The notes under the pieces: model-generated
Databases searched by the model: none
What the model was told of the DNA's origin: nothing
What the model saw: only the letters and a program-made list of their open reading frames with translations
Program-made: the position numbers and the translations under genes
Shown: piece by piece, positions 19,288-30,500 of the stretch
Position numbering within the stretch: position 1 is the first letter of the stretch
Layout of the letters: every line of letters starts with the position of its first letter
NCBI GenBank assembly: GCA_949987705.1
Contig: OX465285.1
Location: 868,001-932,000 of the forward strand
Direction of reading: 5' to 3'
Origin: Thereva unica
Taxonomy: Eukaryota; Arthropoda; Insecta; Diptera; Therevidae
Length of the DNA: 64,000 bases

Positions 19288-20439
19288 CACTGCAACTGCG
19301 AAAAACTAGAAAAGGGATTAAAAGTTTTCAGGTATTACTGGCTATTATAGAAAGTTTATTAAGGACTTTGGAAAAGTCACACAACCTATGACATTTTATC
19401 AGAAGAAAGATAAACGGATCAACGAAAACGATCAACGGGTGAGCAGCTTAATCGGCTGATTACTGAATACCCTGTATTGAGATATCCAGACTTTAATAGG
19501 AGATCTACTTTTACTACAGATACCAGTCAGTTTGCGATTGGTACTATTTTATCTCAAGAGGGTTACCCAATCTGTTTCCTGAGTCGAACTTTGTACGAAC
19601 ACAAGACAAAGTATTCGACTATAGAAAAATAACTTTTAGCTATAATCTGGGCTACTAAATAATGCCGAGCGTATCTTTTTGGTCAGAAATTCACATTAAA
19701 GACAGACCACCAACCATTAGTATGGTTAAATTCTCTGAAAGAGCCGAATGCAAAACTGAAAGATAACGCGTTTGACAATTTCAATGTACGAAAGTTAACC
19801 CCTGAAGAAGAAGTTCTGAAAGCGGTGGACAAGTACAATAATACTCCACTCCACAATCCAAACAAAACCGATAGATTTCTTATTTAATAAGGTGAAAAAT
19901 ATAGAAAAAATTAGGAACAGGATTCATAATAAAAAAAAGAGCAATTTTTAAAAAACTAAATATAAGTACACAAAATTTTAACTTAAATAAAGAACAGGAA
20001 GTTCTTGTCCAAACCCAAAGGTTGAAAGACACAAAGCGGAACCAAGGAACATTAAAATCAAAGCAAACTAACAGACGAAAGAAAACTCAATGTCCATCTA
20101 TCCTGAATAAAGCGTACATTATTTAAATTTGCAGATTGTTCTTCTAATAGAATACTGACACAACAGGATTGACGAAAGCAACAATCAACGTTAACAGGCT
20201 TAAGCAGGACGACAAAATATTACACATTGTAGAGACAGACGACTTAATTAAACTTAATGTTCGCTGAAACTACATATTATAAATCGAACATTCCACCAAC
20301 AAGGTTACGAAACTAGCATAAGACAGCGCTTAAAGTTGACCGAAAAAACAAGGCATAAATTTACACCATTCTACCTCACAGAAAAAAGAGAGAACTAGTA
20401 GATCCAGGACTAACTAGCGTCAAATGCGCTTTTGGTACA

Positions 20440-20700
20440 TTGGTCAACGAGGATAAAAAAGATATAGAGGATCATTTGGGAACCATAGAAATTAATAATC
20501 ATAGTTTCCTAGACGGCATTAATAAAAAACTTATTAATAATGACTTACAGACAAACTTTGAAATACTTAGGGAGACAATTAACAAAAGGGAAGAATTAAC
20601 GAATAAGTTGATAAGAAATTCCATTAAAGCTAATCAAGATACTATAAAACTATTGACATATACTCTAAACAATAACAAACCTAAACATAATCAACGATGA
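20440..20700 (+). pseudogene. Env-like reading frame of the Gypsy remnant
   Basis: An 86-codon open frame with a helix-rich, charged composition (NKKLINNDLQTNFEILRETI). By position after pol and by composition it looks like the ectodomain helix of an insect endogenous retrovirus envelope. No signal peptide, cleavage site or membrane anchor is joined to it. A broken remnant. Confidence 0.4.
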
Positions 20701-21000
20701 TATCAATAACATTATATATTCGCAAAATATAATAAGTATAATGAGCCGATTCTTCCTTACTCTATTAGAAATAGACGTAGATATATTTAAAATGAAAGAA
20801 ATTAAAATTAGGCAAAACACTAATATTCGTGGTAACTATCCCTAGATTCGAAAAGGAATTGAAATGGTTATCCCAGCAAATAACTGTTGCCGTTCGAATA
20901 AACATACAAAAATTGCGCTTTCAATACAACTAGCAGATCTTTCTACTAATTTATCAGAATCATTGATTAGAACCAAATAGAAATAGAATTACTCAAAATG

Positions 21001-23600
21001 TTCTAAAACTTCCTAAATCAAAGTAAATTTAAATTTAACTTCTGTCTTCAAACATTACATTATTGATTTATTCAACCGATCTATACTTATCATGAAAAAA
21101 TTATTCAATTAGCCTTCAAACATACTAAAAAAAACAACAACCCAATCTATCTATATAATCAATCTTCTACTCCTGAAATAAATTTCTCCAATTTAACAAA
21201 AAAAATTTATTTCTTCTTTTAAATCCTAATAAAATAAGAAAATCACAAGAGTAATGACCGTTTGTGCGTCTGGCTGCTTCTACTGAGCTCGTTCGAATTC
21301 TAAAAATACCATACGAAAAAGAATTCAGAACCAGATCAACATTCGACTATAGTACAATTTCAAAAAACGAAAAAAAAAGAAAAAAAATGAAGGAGAATGA
21401 AAAATGTCTGCACTAAATTTTTGTCTGGTGGTATATATTTAAAAGGTGGAGGAATTTTATTCGAGAAATCAAAGAAAATTGAAGTCTAAAAAACTACAAA
21501 ATCGAGAAAAACGCAAGAATTTCGATAACGAGTACATGAAATTCCTAAACAGAATAAACATACAACCCGGCATTTTTACGTTTTAAACAAATCAATTTGA
21601 GCCGAAACCAGAGAGAAAACTTTGAAAACGAGAGAATTTGAAGAAATAATATAGAAAGAAGTCGAGATTGCGCAAACTCAACTGCAGTCAAAAATTGAAT
21701 TTTGCTGATTACGCAGAATCGTGTAATAAGTTCGAAAATTGTTTTTTCGTTTAAATCTAGATTCGAAGATTCCAAGTCGACTAACCTAGTTCGAAATTTT
21801 CGCTTTTTGAAAATTGTGTGAAAGTAAAGCTTTCATCGTTCATTGTAGTATTCTCCCTGCTTTATTTTATTTTTTATATTTTTTCGATGTCGATTCCTTT
21901 CGAGAGGAGCGAGAAAAACTACAAGGGAAAATGGAGAACTAATTATGGCATAATTATATTTATCCGAAATGGTGTTTACCCGGCTCGTCCCAGGAAATTA
22001 TCTGGGATTTCTTGATGTTGGTGGATTATTGAACGGAATAACTTACTTTTCTACTTTCTAGGTCCTGTTTATTTTAAAATCTTCCAATGATGATGATGTG
22101 CTGTGGTGGCTGGCTTCTCTTCGTGTTATTATTGTTGTAATCCAAAGATTTGCGTTGCGTAACATTTAAATCGTTATTGCCTGATTGGCAGGATTTTTCT
22201 TTTCCTTTTTTTTTTCTTAAATATAAATTCACACCAATCAACTAAAGAATTAATATCTTCTTTATATTTTTTGTGTGAATCTCGTTGAATTCGTTTTATA
22301 ACAAAAAAAACTTTCTTTTTTAAATTATATTTATATATTCTTTAATTTTATCTTAAATCACACACTCAACGACACTGGGACGATATAATTATATATATAA
22401 AAACCGCACAAAGGACTTATTTTTTCTTCTTGTTAAAAATAGATCACTTTTTTCTTCACTCGGATATTGGGGTACATTTTTGATCGATTTAAAAAAATTA
22501 TTTTCTTTATTTTAAATGCACATTTCAAATTCGAATTACACTTAATATTACATTAATTATTTCCTTTTATATCATTTAGCAATACATAATTTTTCTAAAT
22601 TAAATTCAAATAAAAAGAAAATCTCTCTTCGACGGAATTTTTTTTGGCGTATATATTTTTAGCAACCGAACGAACGATTGGACAAGACAGACTCTACTAA
22701 AAGTTAATTTTGTAAAGTAATTTTCGGGGATCTCTAGTATCAGCTGGTCCAATCGCTTACGTAGATCAGTTGTATACAAATGTATATATGCAGCTGTAGT
22801 AGCCGCGATATTTGTCCGTTATTTAAATAGAAAGCTTTTTTGGAAAGCTTAAGAACTTATCGTTTCAATACGCAGTTTTTGTGAAGTTAAAAGATATATG
22901 TTTTGTGAATTTATCTTTTTCGTATAGCATACATTACATATATACTAAGTCACCCTATTCAATTTGTATGATACAATTATCCACAAGCTAGACATTAGTG
23001 TCAAAATCCTGTATAAAAAAAGTGCAACCGGCAAGTTCTCAAGTTTTTTCAGTCAAGTCTACCAAAAGAGTAGCGTTCAAATGTTCAATTCTAAATATAG
23101 AGGATCACAATTGCTACAGTCCTCCAACTTGCAACTTTTAATATATGTATCTCCTCTTGACTTTTGAAAGCTTTGTCTACTTGGACATACAGAAATTAAA
23201 TAGAACGATTTTATGCAATAACAAAAGTATAAATAGAGAAGCCCTTATTGTGATAAATATTAAAGGAAATATAGTGACAAATAAAGCGTGTTCAAAAAGT
23301 ACGTTCAAGATAACTTTAATATGAATAAATTGGAATTCGGTTCCTTTTGGTATTTTAAAGCAAGCAGGGACTTGCATAATATTTGGGAAGGATATACCAA
23401 AATAACGTCTATTTGCGTAGATGTTAAAATTTCCATTACATTAACCGACCAATAGCTCCATAAATGTTACGTTTATGATTGTCAAAATGTATGTGGGTCA
23501 TTATCGCTGCCAGGAGTTTCTCTGTCCCTTCACTGATGCTTTGCGGAAAAGTGTGGGTTTATTAATATCTCTGTAGATTACGTCCAGGCTGAGTTGAATT
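21001..23600. other. AT-rich spacer, no gene supported
   Basis: Long A/T runs and short ORFs only. Around 22650-22790 both strands carry TATA-like motifs near non-repetitive sequence, so a promoter for the minus-strand coiled-coil gene could lie here, but nothing decides it. Confidence 0.4.
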
Positions 23601-23619
23601 TTTTTATAAAGGACTGATA

Positions 23620-24330
23620 GAGTGTTCTTTGGAGAGGTTCGTGCATAGTCTGACAGAGTCTCCCAGACAATGTCTTTTATTAACCCTATCTTCGGTTTTC
23701 TCTATAAGTTCTATCCTTTCCTTTGGGCACTCTCTAGAGACTCCAGTCAGCCCGTCTTCGGTTTCTGCGCTTTTAAGAAACTTCAAACTGCAGGTTTACC
23801 CTGAAGCATATCCAACGGCTATCCGAGAAAGACACTTGATTTGTAACCCTCCAGTTTTCTACTTTAAATGTTTCCATGTACGTAGGCAGCGTGATGTCCA
23901 ACACTTCCTACCAGCCTTGGAAATTCTCCGTGCTTGGGAATAAGAAGGTTGGTGTCTTGCCTCTGTCACACATCGTTTGGTTTGAATTAGTGATAAAATC
24001 GAATAGTGACTTGCCCCTCTCATAGTTCTCGTTGCTTTTCGAAAGCGTGTGTCTCGTATTGACGTCGCACCCTACGACCGGCTCCGTTCGATTTTAGTGC
24101 TCTTGTCATCTCCATGAACTCCCCTGGATATGCAGGCAAGTAATATAGGCTGAGGCTAAGTAGAGACACTTCCCCAATCCAACTCCAATCTAACTGCCAT
24201 TAAGTCCGTTGAACTGAAATCAGCGTAGAGGTAGGGTCTGATGTGTCTTTTAACCAGGATACAAGATCTTAACTTACCTTGATCCGAGCGGTGGTAGAAA
24301 GGTGTTGTACTGCCTGTCAGAGAGCGCTGT
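23620..24330 (-). mobile_element. LINE endonuclease/RT-linker fragment
   Basis: The minus strand reads IPKHGEFPRLVG.VGHH, then RKLEGYKSS and pieces such as SLESAQRKG, resembling the end of an EN domain and the linker to RT in I/R1/LOA-type elements. The right part (24160-24330, AATCTAACTGCCATTAAGTC) is repeated at 58755-58900, so both belong to one dispersed family. Heavily decayed. Confidence 0.45.
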
Positions 24331-25029
24331 TTCATTTCCTGGAAAAAGTAAGATATTTTTAACCTGGAAATCTTACTATATCAAAACAAGTCTATATAAT
24401 TGAAATTGTTGCAACAATCAATAAACAAAAAAAAAATAAAATTCACCCACAAAATTGTAACATCAAAAGCATTCTTCAAAATAGTCATTTGTCATTGTAC
24501 TAAAAATTCCTGATACTTTTACACACTCTGTATGTAGTTATTTAACCCCAATGTGTTTTAGAATATACAAGCATTTTTGAAACATTTGCAAAACTTTGAA
24601 CGTTTGAATCTAGTTCTCTACACTCTTTTTCTGTATATTCCTTTAAGTCTGATCAATTAGGAGCTTTCTGCGATCATTTGCCCCTCGTGGGAAAAATCTG
24701 ACTCGAAGTATTTTTGGATTCGTGCCAGTATTGAAACAACGGAAAACACGTTTATTTCTATTAATGTAGAATTTTTTTTTATATATGAAATAGGTGACAA
24801 TATTTATTTTTAATTTACCTAAAAGATGCGAATATAGAATTATACTCGTTCATATATATGAAGGTATATTTTTTTATTGTAGTTCCTGCGTGTATTGTAT
24901 GATTAGAAAAGTTAGAGGTTCAATATTACGATTATCCTCGTTAGGAAGCCGGTTTCTTAGTTGTTTTATAAAGGCAAGGCATATAAAAAATTTCATTTCG
25001 TTGAAGAAGAAAAGGTGGTGAATGCCCAT

Positions 25030-25460
25030 GTGTCTGCGCGAGAATCGAATCCATGACCTCTGTTATGGTAACTAAGGCACTAAGTTTTCTGAAGAGACTA
25101 TGTAAGGCATGGCATAACTTCTACGCACAATTTTTTAAGATTTCCGTGGGTATACCATCTTTCATTTTCAGTTTCGCTATATCATTGGCAACTACTTCAA
25201 TTGTAAGATCTGGCGTATCTTTCTCTGGGTCATCTGTACTACGGTGTTAGATTTATGTTCTCTTTGTAGAAATCTCTTCCACACCCTGAGTATGTCAGCA
25301 AAACTACTAGCTATAGTACCATCCTTTCTTCTGACCATAGTGCCAAACCAGTGCCTTCTTCTTTCCTGGTTTTGTATGCCTAATACCTTGCTGTTTGTTT
25401 CTGTAATATTTTCTATTATCGAGTTACTTTTTAGAGATTTTAGAGTCAAAATTCTAAATT
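25030..25460 (-). mobile_element. LINE fragment, EN-RT linker
   Basis: The minus strand has an 85-codon frame reading KVLGIQNQERRRHWFGTMVR, then DGTIASSFADILRVWKRFLQ, characteristic of the segment between endonuclease and RT in RTE-like LINEs ('..DG....(D/E)I...W..(Y/F)F..L'). No RT core follows, so it is a truncated copy. Confidence 0.55.
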
Positions 25461-25800
25461 TAGAGCAGTTTGGTATTCTGTAAGCCTAAAAATTCTAAAA
25501 TTTAGAGTACATTAAGCATTCTAAGTTGGCAAAAGAGCGACGAAAGAGCCCATTACTGCAAATTCCGGATATTAATTTTTGTACTAGATACAAGAGTTCT
25601 CTAAATTTAGACTAAATTTGGAATTCTGTAACACGTTTCTTGTCTAGTTAGAGTTCGATTTCATTCACATATAAGGTGTCTTGTGAGAAACGTGTTAGAT
25701 TTTGCAAAAATTTAAGCTTAAGCAATTTTTAAAGTTCAATAAAAATAATATATGGAATTCTTTTAAATATTTAAATAATAATTTTTTATTTTTATTTTTA

Positions 25801-26150
25801 GGAAAAGAAAACAACCAAACAGCAGTTTCCAATTTTAATTAAATTTATGGAAAATTTCTCGGAACTGGCAAAAATCGGTTTGAATACAAGCGATGGAAAA
25901 ACCCTGTCGAAGGAGTTATGGCAAAGTCTTATGAAGCTGTTAAATTCTTCTGGGACACCTGATAAGGATTTGAACACTTAGAGAAGGGTGAGAACATTTA
26001 TTTTTTTAATAATAGATTTTAAAATTTTCGTTTATTATTTCAGGTGTGGTATGATTTAAAGAATACGGCCAGAGCAATAAACCGGGACTTTAAAAATCCT
26101 CAGGCGAATCTTAGCATTGGTATACATGCGCAAGGAATCAGCAAAATCGT
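25801..26150 (+). pseudogene. Myb/SANT-like DNA-binding frame with an intron and a stop
   Basis: The plus strand reads QFPILIKFMENFSELAKIGL, LSKELWQSLMKLLNSSGTP and DKDLNT, then TAG, then RR. A GT-AG gap (25988-26043) follows, then VWYDLKNTARAINRDFKNPQ. The order of aromatic and charged residues fits a zeste/MSANTD-type Myb-SANT domain ('LWe.l...LN..GPP.kd...Wr.vW.dlK'). The TAG at 25979-25981 falls where this family has the conserved Trp (TGG). Such domains are common in Harbinger-type transposon accessory ORFs. A broken TE gene is most likely. Confidence 0.5.
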
Positions 26151-26779
26151 GAAGTTAGTACTGGTGTTGAACGCTCTACAAATCATCCTATATGTTCTTC
26201 TAAAACAAAAGGTGCAATTGAAAAGTCAAGTACGCTTTTTTCCGCCCCCCGTACCCCCTTTTTAGGACTTGACTATCTTGATTTTAAACGAGCGACAATT
26301 AATTTTTCGAAAAATGGATTCTACGCGCCAAAATACATAAATAAAAAAAATTTCAGACTGCTCTACTCCAGATTTACCATAATTTCGTCTTTGCTGTCTT
26401 TTATTCGCCTGTATTATTTCGACTCATGACTCAAGGAAATTAATAACGTTTCTTTGTCGAGTAATATTTACATTTTTGAACGTACATAATATCTTTTCTA
26501 AAAATCTAGTACATCACTCTAAATCATTTACAGAATACCAACTCACTCTAAGTTAGAAAACTTCTGTTTTTAGGAAAGCTCTAAATCCTTACGGAATCCC
26601 ACTGCAGGTCCAGATCAATTTCTATTCCTAGATTCCTTGTTTTTTCTTCTAACTCTTCACTAAGCTTACTTATTAACAGTACATTTCCCTATAAAAATAT
26701 GCCGCCATTCTTGAGATCCGTCATCCAACAGCACCCCTGCCTGAATTGAACATGATAATCTTTAACGTATATTTTTCAT

Positions 26780-27290
26780 CGTAAATATTGCCAGCACTGA
26801 TTCCGACTCTCGACTACACCCCTGTACGAATGTCAGTTTTTTCCGTTGTTGAAATGAACGTCAAAAAACACAAAAACAAAAAGAAACGTCAAGAAATCGC
26901 CTCGCACCTTCGCAGATTTCACACACAAAACAACGGAGTTCGGCAGCGAAAAGTTGTGCAACGGGAACAGAAGGCCAAAAATCTGCTCGAAGACGGCGCA
27001 AAAAAGACAGGAAAATTGCGAATAATCCTAAAATAAAACTCCCGCCATTAGAATATTCGAGACGAGTGGAAATTGTGTTTTCGTTTTAATTAATTACGAT
27101 GAAAAGTGAATGTGGATGAGAATTACATAAAAAGAAATTTAGTGGAAATCTAGAAAAAGAAGATAAATTTGCGTATCGCTGTGTGAAGAAAATCCTTGGG
27201 GGAGGAGGAGAACCGAATTCTGTGTGTGGTAATTAACAGAGGAAAAGTGCGGGACCGTGCCGAACCATACGGGACGCCTGTATAGGGAAA
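26780..27290 (+). promoter_or_regulatory. Candidate promoter / 5' UTR region of Nhe3
   Basis: The stretch before the Nhe3 ATG is less AT-rich and free of repeats. An initiator-like TCAGTT lies at 26833-26838. Many short upstream ATGs are present, including an 82-codon frame at 26788-27036 (MPALIPTLDYTPVRMSVF...) with a Lys-rich body and no recognisable domain. An in-frame TAA about 60 nt upstream closes the Nhe3 frame. The transcription start is inferred only. Confidence 0.35.
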
Positions 27291-27564
27291 ATGTCATATT
27301 GTTGTAAAGTGCGGAATACAAAGGCTCAATGTAGATTCGCGATAGTGTTCAGTGCTCTATTCTTTTTGGGTTGTTTAATAACAAGAAGCGATGCCGAGGC
27401 CACAGATATCGCACTGGACGCTAAGGCCAACTTGACCCACCGTATTGACAGCTTGAATCTTCTATTGTACACCTTCCTACTGACATTGACCGTGCTGACC
27501 ATTTGGCTATTTAAGCATCGTCGTGTCTCCTGGCTGCACGAGACTGGATTAGCGGTTATTTATG
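27291..27564 (+). CDS. Nhe3: Nhe3 exon 1 (start, signal-like segment, TM1)
   Basis: ATG in AAAATGTC context with an in-frame upstream TAA. It encodes [20 protein letters not shown] and [13 protein letters not shown] (signal or first membrane segment), a hydrophilic loop with an N-glycosylation sequon (NLT), then [20 protein letters not shown]. Ends LAVIYG, 1 base into the Gly codon, at donor GTAAGA. Confidence 0.9.
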
Positions 27565-30500
27565 GTAAGAAGACCTCCACAATTGCCCATTTCTCCCATT
27601 GATTTGATTACATATTTTGTCAGGGATTTATGAATTTTATGAGAGGCACACACATTCTCCCCCCGTCTATTTTTGGCCTAATTATCAATCAGGGGCCTTT
27701 ACCATCAGGTGACATGCCTGACGCAAGTCTTTATATATCGATTTTTGTTAGCTAGTCGTGTCCTATGCAGCCCTTGTTATCAGCTGTTGGATATCTCTCC
27801 TCTTATATACTTATACATATTGCTCTTGTGCATTGATCGGGAAGCGCTGCTTTGTTGTCTTGTTGGATAAACATTATTAATTTACTATAAAAAAAAACCA
27901 TCTATTTACGAGCAAATTTAGGATAGACGATTTTGTATTCTGAGTCATGAGTCCCCAGGGGAGAAATTACATTTTTTTCGTGTATTTTATCGATTCTAGC
28001 TGTAGATAAGAATGATGTCACATAGTCATTGTCTCCGTTGAATTTCACATTCTCATTAATTTTTATCTAAGAACAAATTAACCAAAATTAGATTCGTCAA
28101 TTGAAATATGCATAATGAAACTTTCCGGGGGCAGTGATTCAGTTGTTGCCATGAAGAAATCGTGTGATAAATTTTTATCGAAAGACACACTTTAAAAACT
28201 CCTTCAATCGTGACCTGACTCTCTCTCCACAAAAAAAAGATAAACTCACAGTTCCAGATGCCTTCAACGGGTTGAATTTGATTAGACAAGGTGCAAAATA
28301 CATTTCCATTAGACTGAACCCGATGAGGAAAAAATTATAACGTCAATATTCCTGTCTGATGATTCTCTTACATTAACGTTGTTCCAAGCCATTGCACAAC
28401 TTTTAAAGTGCTCGACAATATCAACGTCAAGGGAAAAATGCCTTCAATATACACTTCAGTCTATACTCTATGGAAAACGCATCGATTAGATAAACCGGGG
28501 TCGCTGTTGTTGCTATTGTTGGTGTAGGAATAGGCTCTACTTCAGGGAAAACAATGCGCCTTTTTGTTGTTGTTAAAATGGATTAAGCGAAATTTGATTT
28601 CTCGTATTTACTGAAACGCATTAAACGTATTACGTTAACAAAGATGTAAAGAAGCATTTGCAAATGAATCATCCGAACTTAGTCTGAAGGTTAAGTAAGC
28701 ACAGATGGGGCCCCAGACAATTTTATCTTAACAAAAAAAAGTATCACCAGCAAAAAGAAGTTAATGGATTGCTTGTTAAAATTTTTATAGCTTTTATTAA
28801 TTTGTTTTTATTATATAAATCCGAGAGTTGATTATTTTTATCAGTTGCTACTCGCAAGATACTCGAGAATGTATTGATAAGTAAGTAAATTATCAGTACA
28901 CGATTCGAGAGTTTTTGTTATTGACGGACTGGCGGAATTCCAAATGGCAATAATAAACAAAACAAAGTTGTAAGCGCGATTTCACAACAAATCATCTCAT
29001 CATTCTCTTATTCATACTAAGAGATCAAAAGTTGCACAAAAAACAACAACCAACATTCTACCGCTTCTTAGAAGTCTCACTTGTTTTTTTCTTAATTAAA
29101 AACAAAAAAAAGACACTTATTAAGAAATTAAGAATAAGAAAACCACCTTTTTGGGACCATAATTAAACAAAAAAAAACCAACAATCAATCTTCATTCATT
29201 CCATTTGTATTATTCCTTAGTGAAGAAGATGGAGCCCTATTCCCTTCTTTAGTTCGCTCTAAGCCTGAATTATGTATTAGCCGCTAGCCCCAAATTTACG
29301 TCGTTGTTTTTGTTATTTATTATGGATCTTCCTCTATCTAGAGATCAACCGCAACTTGCGAAATATTTATTTTTCTGTGATGAGAAATAACGAAGAGAGA
29401 ATTCCTTGAATTAATGATAAAACCGGTTTTCCATACTAAAAACTTGACGATGCTGAGATTCGGTTTCTTGCTAATCATACAATATAGATCGCATTTGATT
29501 TAGCTGATTCAGAAGAAATATGCAAAATTAGTAAATAAAGATTTTATTACTATAAACGCCCAGGAATTCCCCCAAAACTAATGATGTATACTTGAAGTTC
29601 AAGTCTTGAACTATTGGATTTAATGATGCAATCCCAGTTATTGGATTTTTTTTGATTAAATTATTACAGTAACTAGCTAATGTATTTTTATTAATACATT
29701 GGCTGATTTGGTCTTCTGTCTTCTTTCTGTTTATATTTTCCGGGTTCCTTAAACTCGGCTCCATTTTTTTCTGCTTTTTAAGTGAATATGAGATCAACCC
29801 ATATGGTGATTACGTGAATACTGCGGCCAAGTTAGCCATATTGTGTAGATCCTATTAGATATTTAGCCTGTCTGAAACTTGGGACTGATTCCCAGTAGAC
29901 TAGGTTCAGTCCATTAGCCCAGTTCTCTATCAGGGAATCGGAAATTGAGCATTAGATGCCACAAAAGGGACTGAGCGTCTCAGAACCCTCCCTTACGCAA
30001 GCTTGTCTGCAACCGCTTTGCCTTCAATACTGCAGCAGAGCGAGACACTGTTTTCCCTATTCAGGCTTTGAATGACTTCAAAGCACTTGCAACTATTTTG
30101 TGAGAAAAAGTCCATGTGATGGCGGCTTGACTATTCGAAAACATTTTAACTCTATTGTCAGAGGCCGCAACAACTGGGAGATCCTGGTCAGAGCTGAGAG
30201 CTGTCGCGCAAAAGAGAGTCCGCTGGAGAATAACTGTTTCCGCCCTATGTCCCATGAGGGATTAAAAATCGTTATGTGTTATGTATGCCTTTCATACCTT
30301 TATTAACGGTGAGCCTAGCGCAGGTCTCATTGGCGTGAATGAGTTCCTCCAACTTAGGAATTTTCTATGAAACCGCAGCTCATCAACCATATGGTTATCC
30401 ATATGTCCTTTAACTATAAGGCCAGTACAAAGAAACACCAGCCATGGCCAATTCAATGAATCAATCCAATAATTGCTTCCATCGCAGCTGTGGGAGATGT

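Larger units (their letters stand above)
17580..21000 (+). mobile_element. Decayed Ty3/Gypsy LTR retrotransposon (errantivirus-like, with env remnant)
   Basis: Plus-strand pieces come in retroviral order. An Asn-rich gag-like stretch lies at about 18000-18200. Pol starts at 18463 with LNSEQLVYLNQILKYHKDFF and continues with IAIDYRQLKPG. The RT/RNase H part at 19440-19640 has a TDTSQFAIGTILSQEG-like core and later YEHKTKYSTIEK. Integrase is largely lost. At 20440-20700 an open 86-codon frame resembles the helical part of insect errantivirus envelope proteins, and more env-like text follows to 21000. Stops and frameshifts are throughout, so it is inactive. I could not find matching LTRs with confidence. 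Confidence 0.65.

Noticed and set aside
22640..22800. Promoter of the MTCL-like gene with TATA-like motifs
   Set aside because: TATA-like words are common in this AT-rich DNA and no 5' exon could be joined to 13291, so I did not annotate it.
26788..27036. 82-codon frame upstream of Nhe3 as a separate small protein
   Set aside because: Lys/Asn-rich, with no domain; more simply explained as 5' UTR or promoter sequence. Kept only as part of the regulatory entry.
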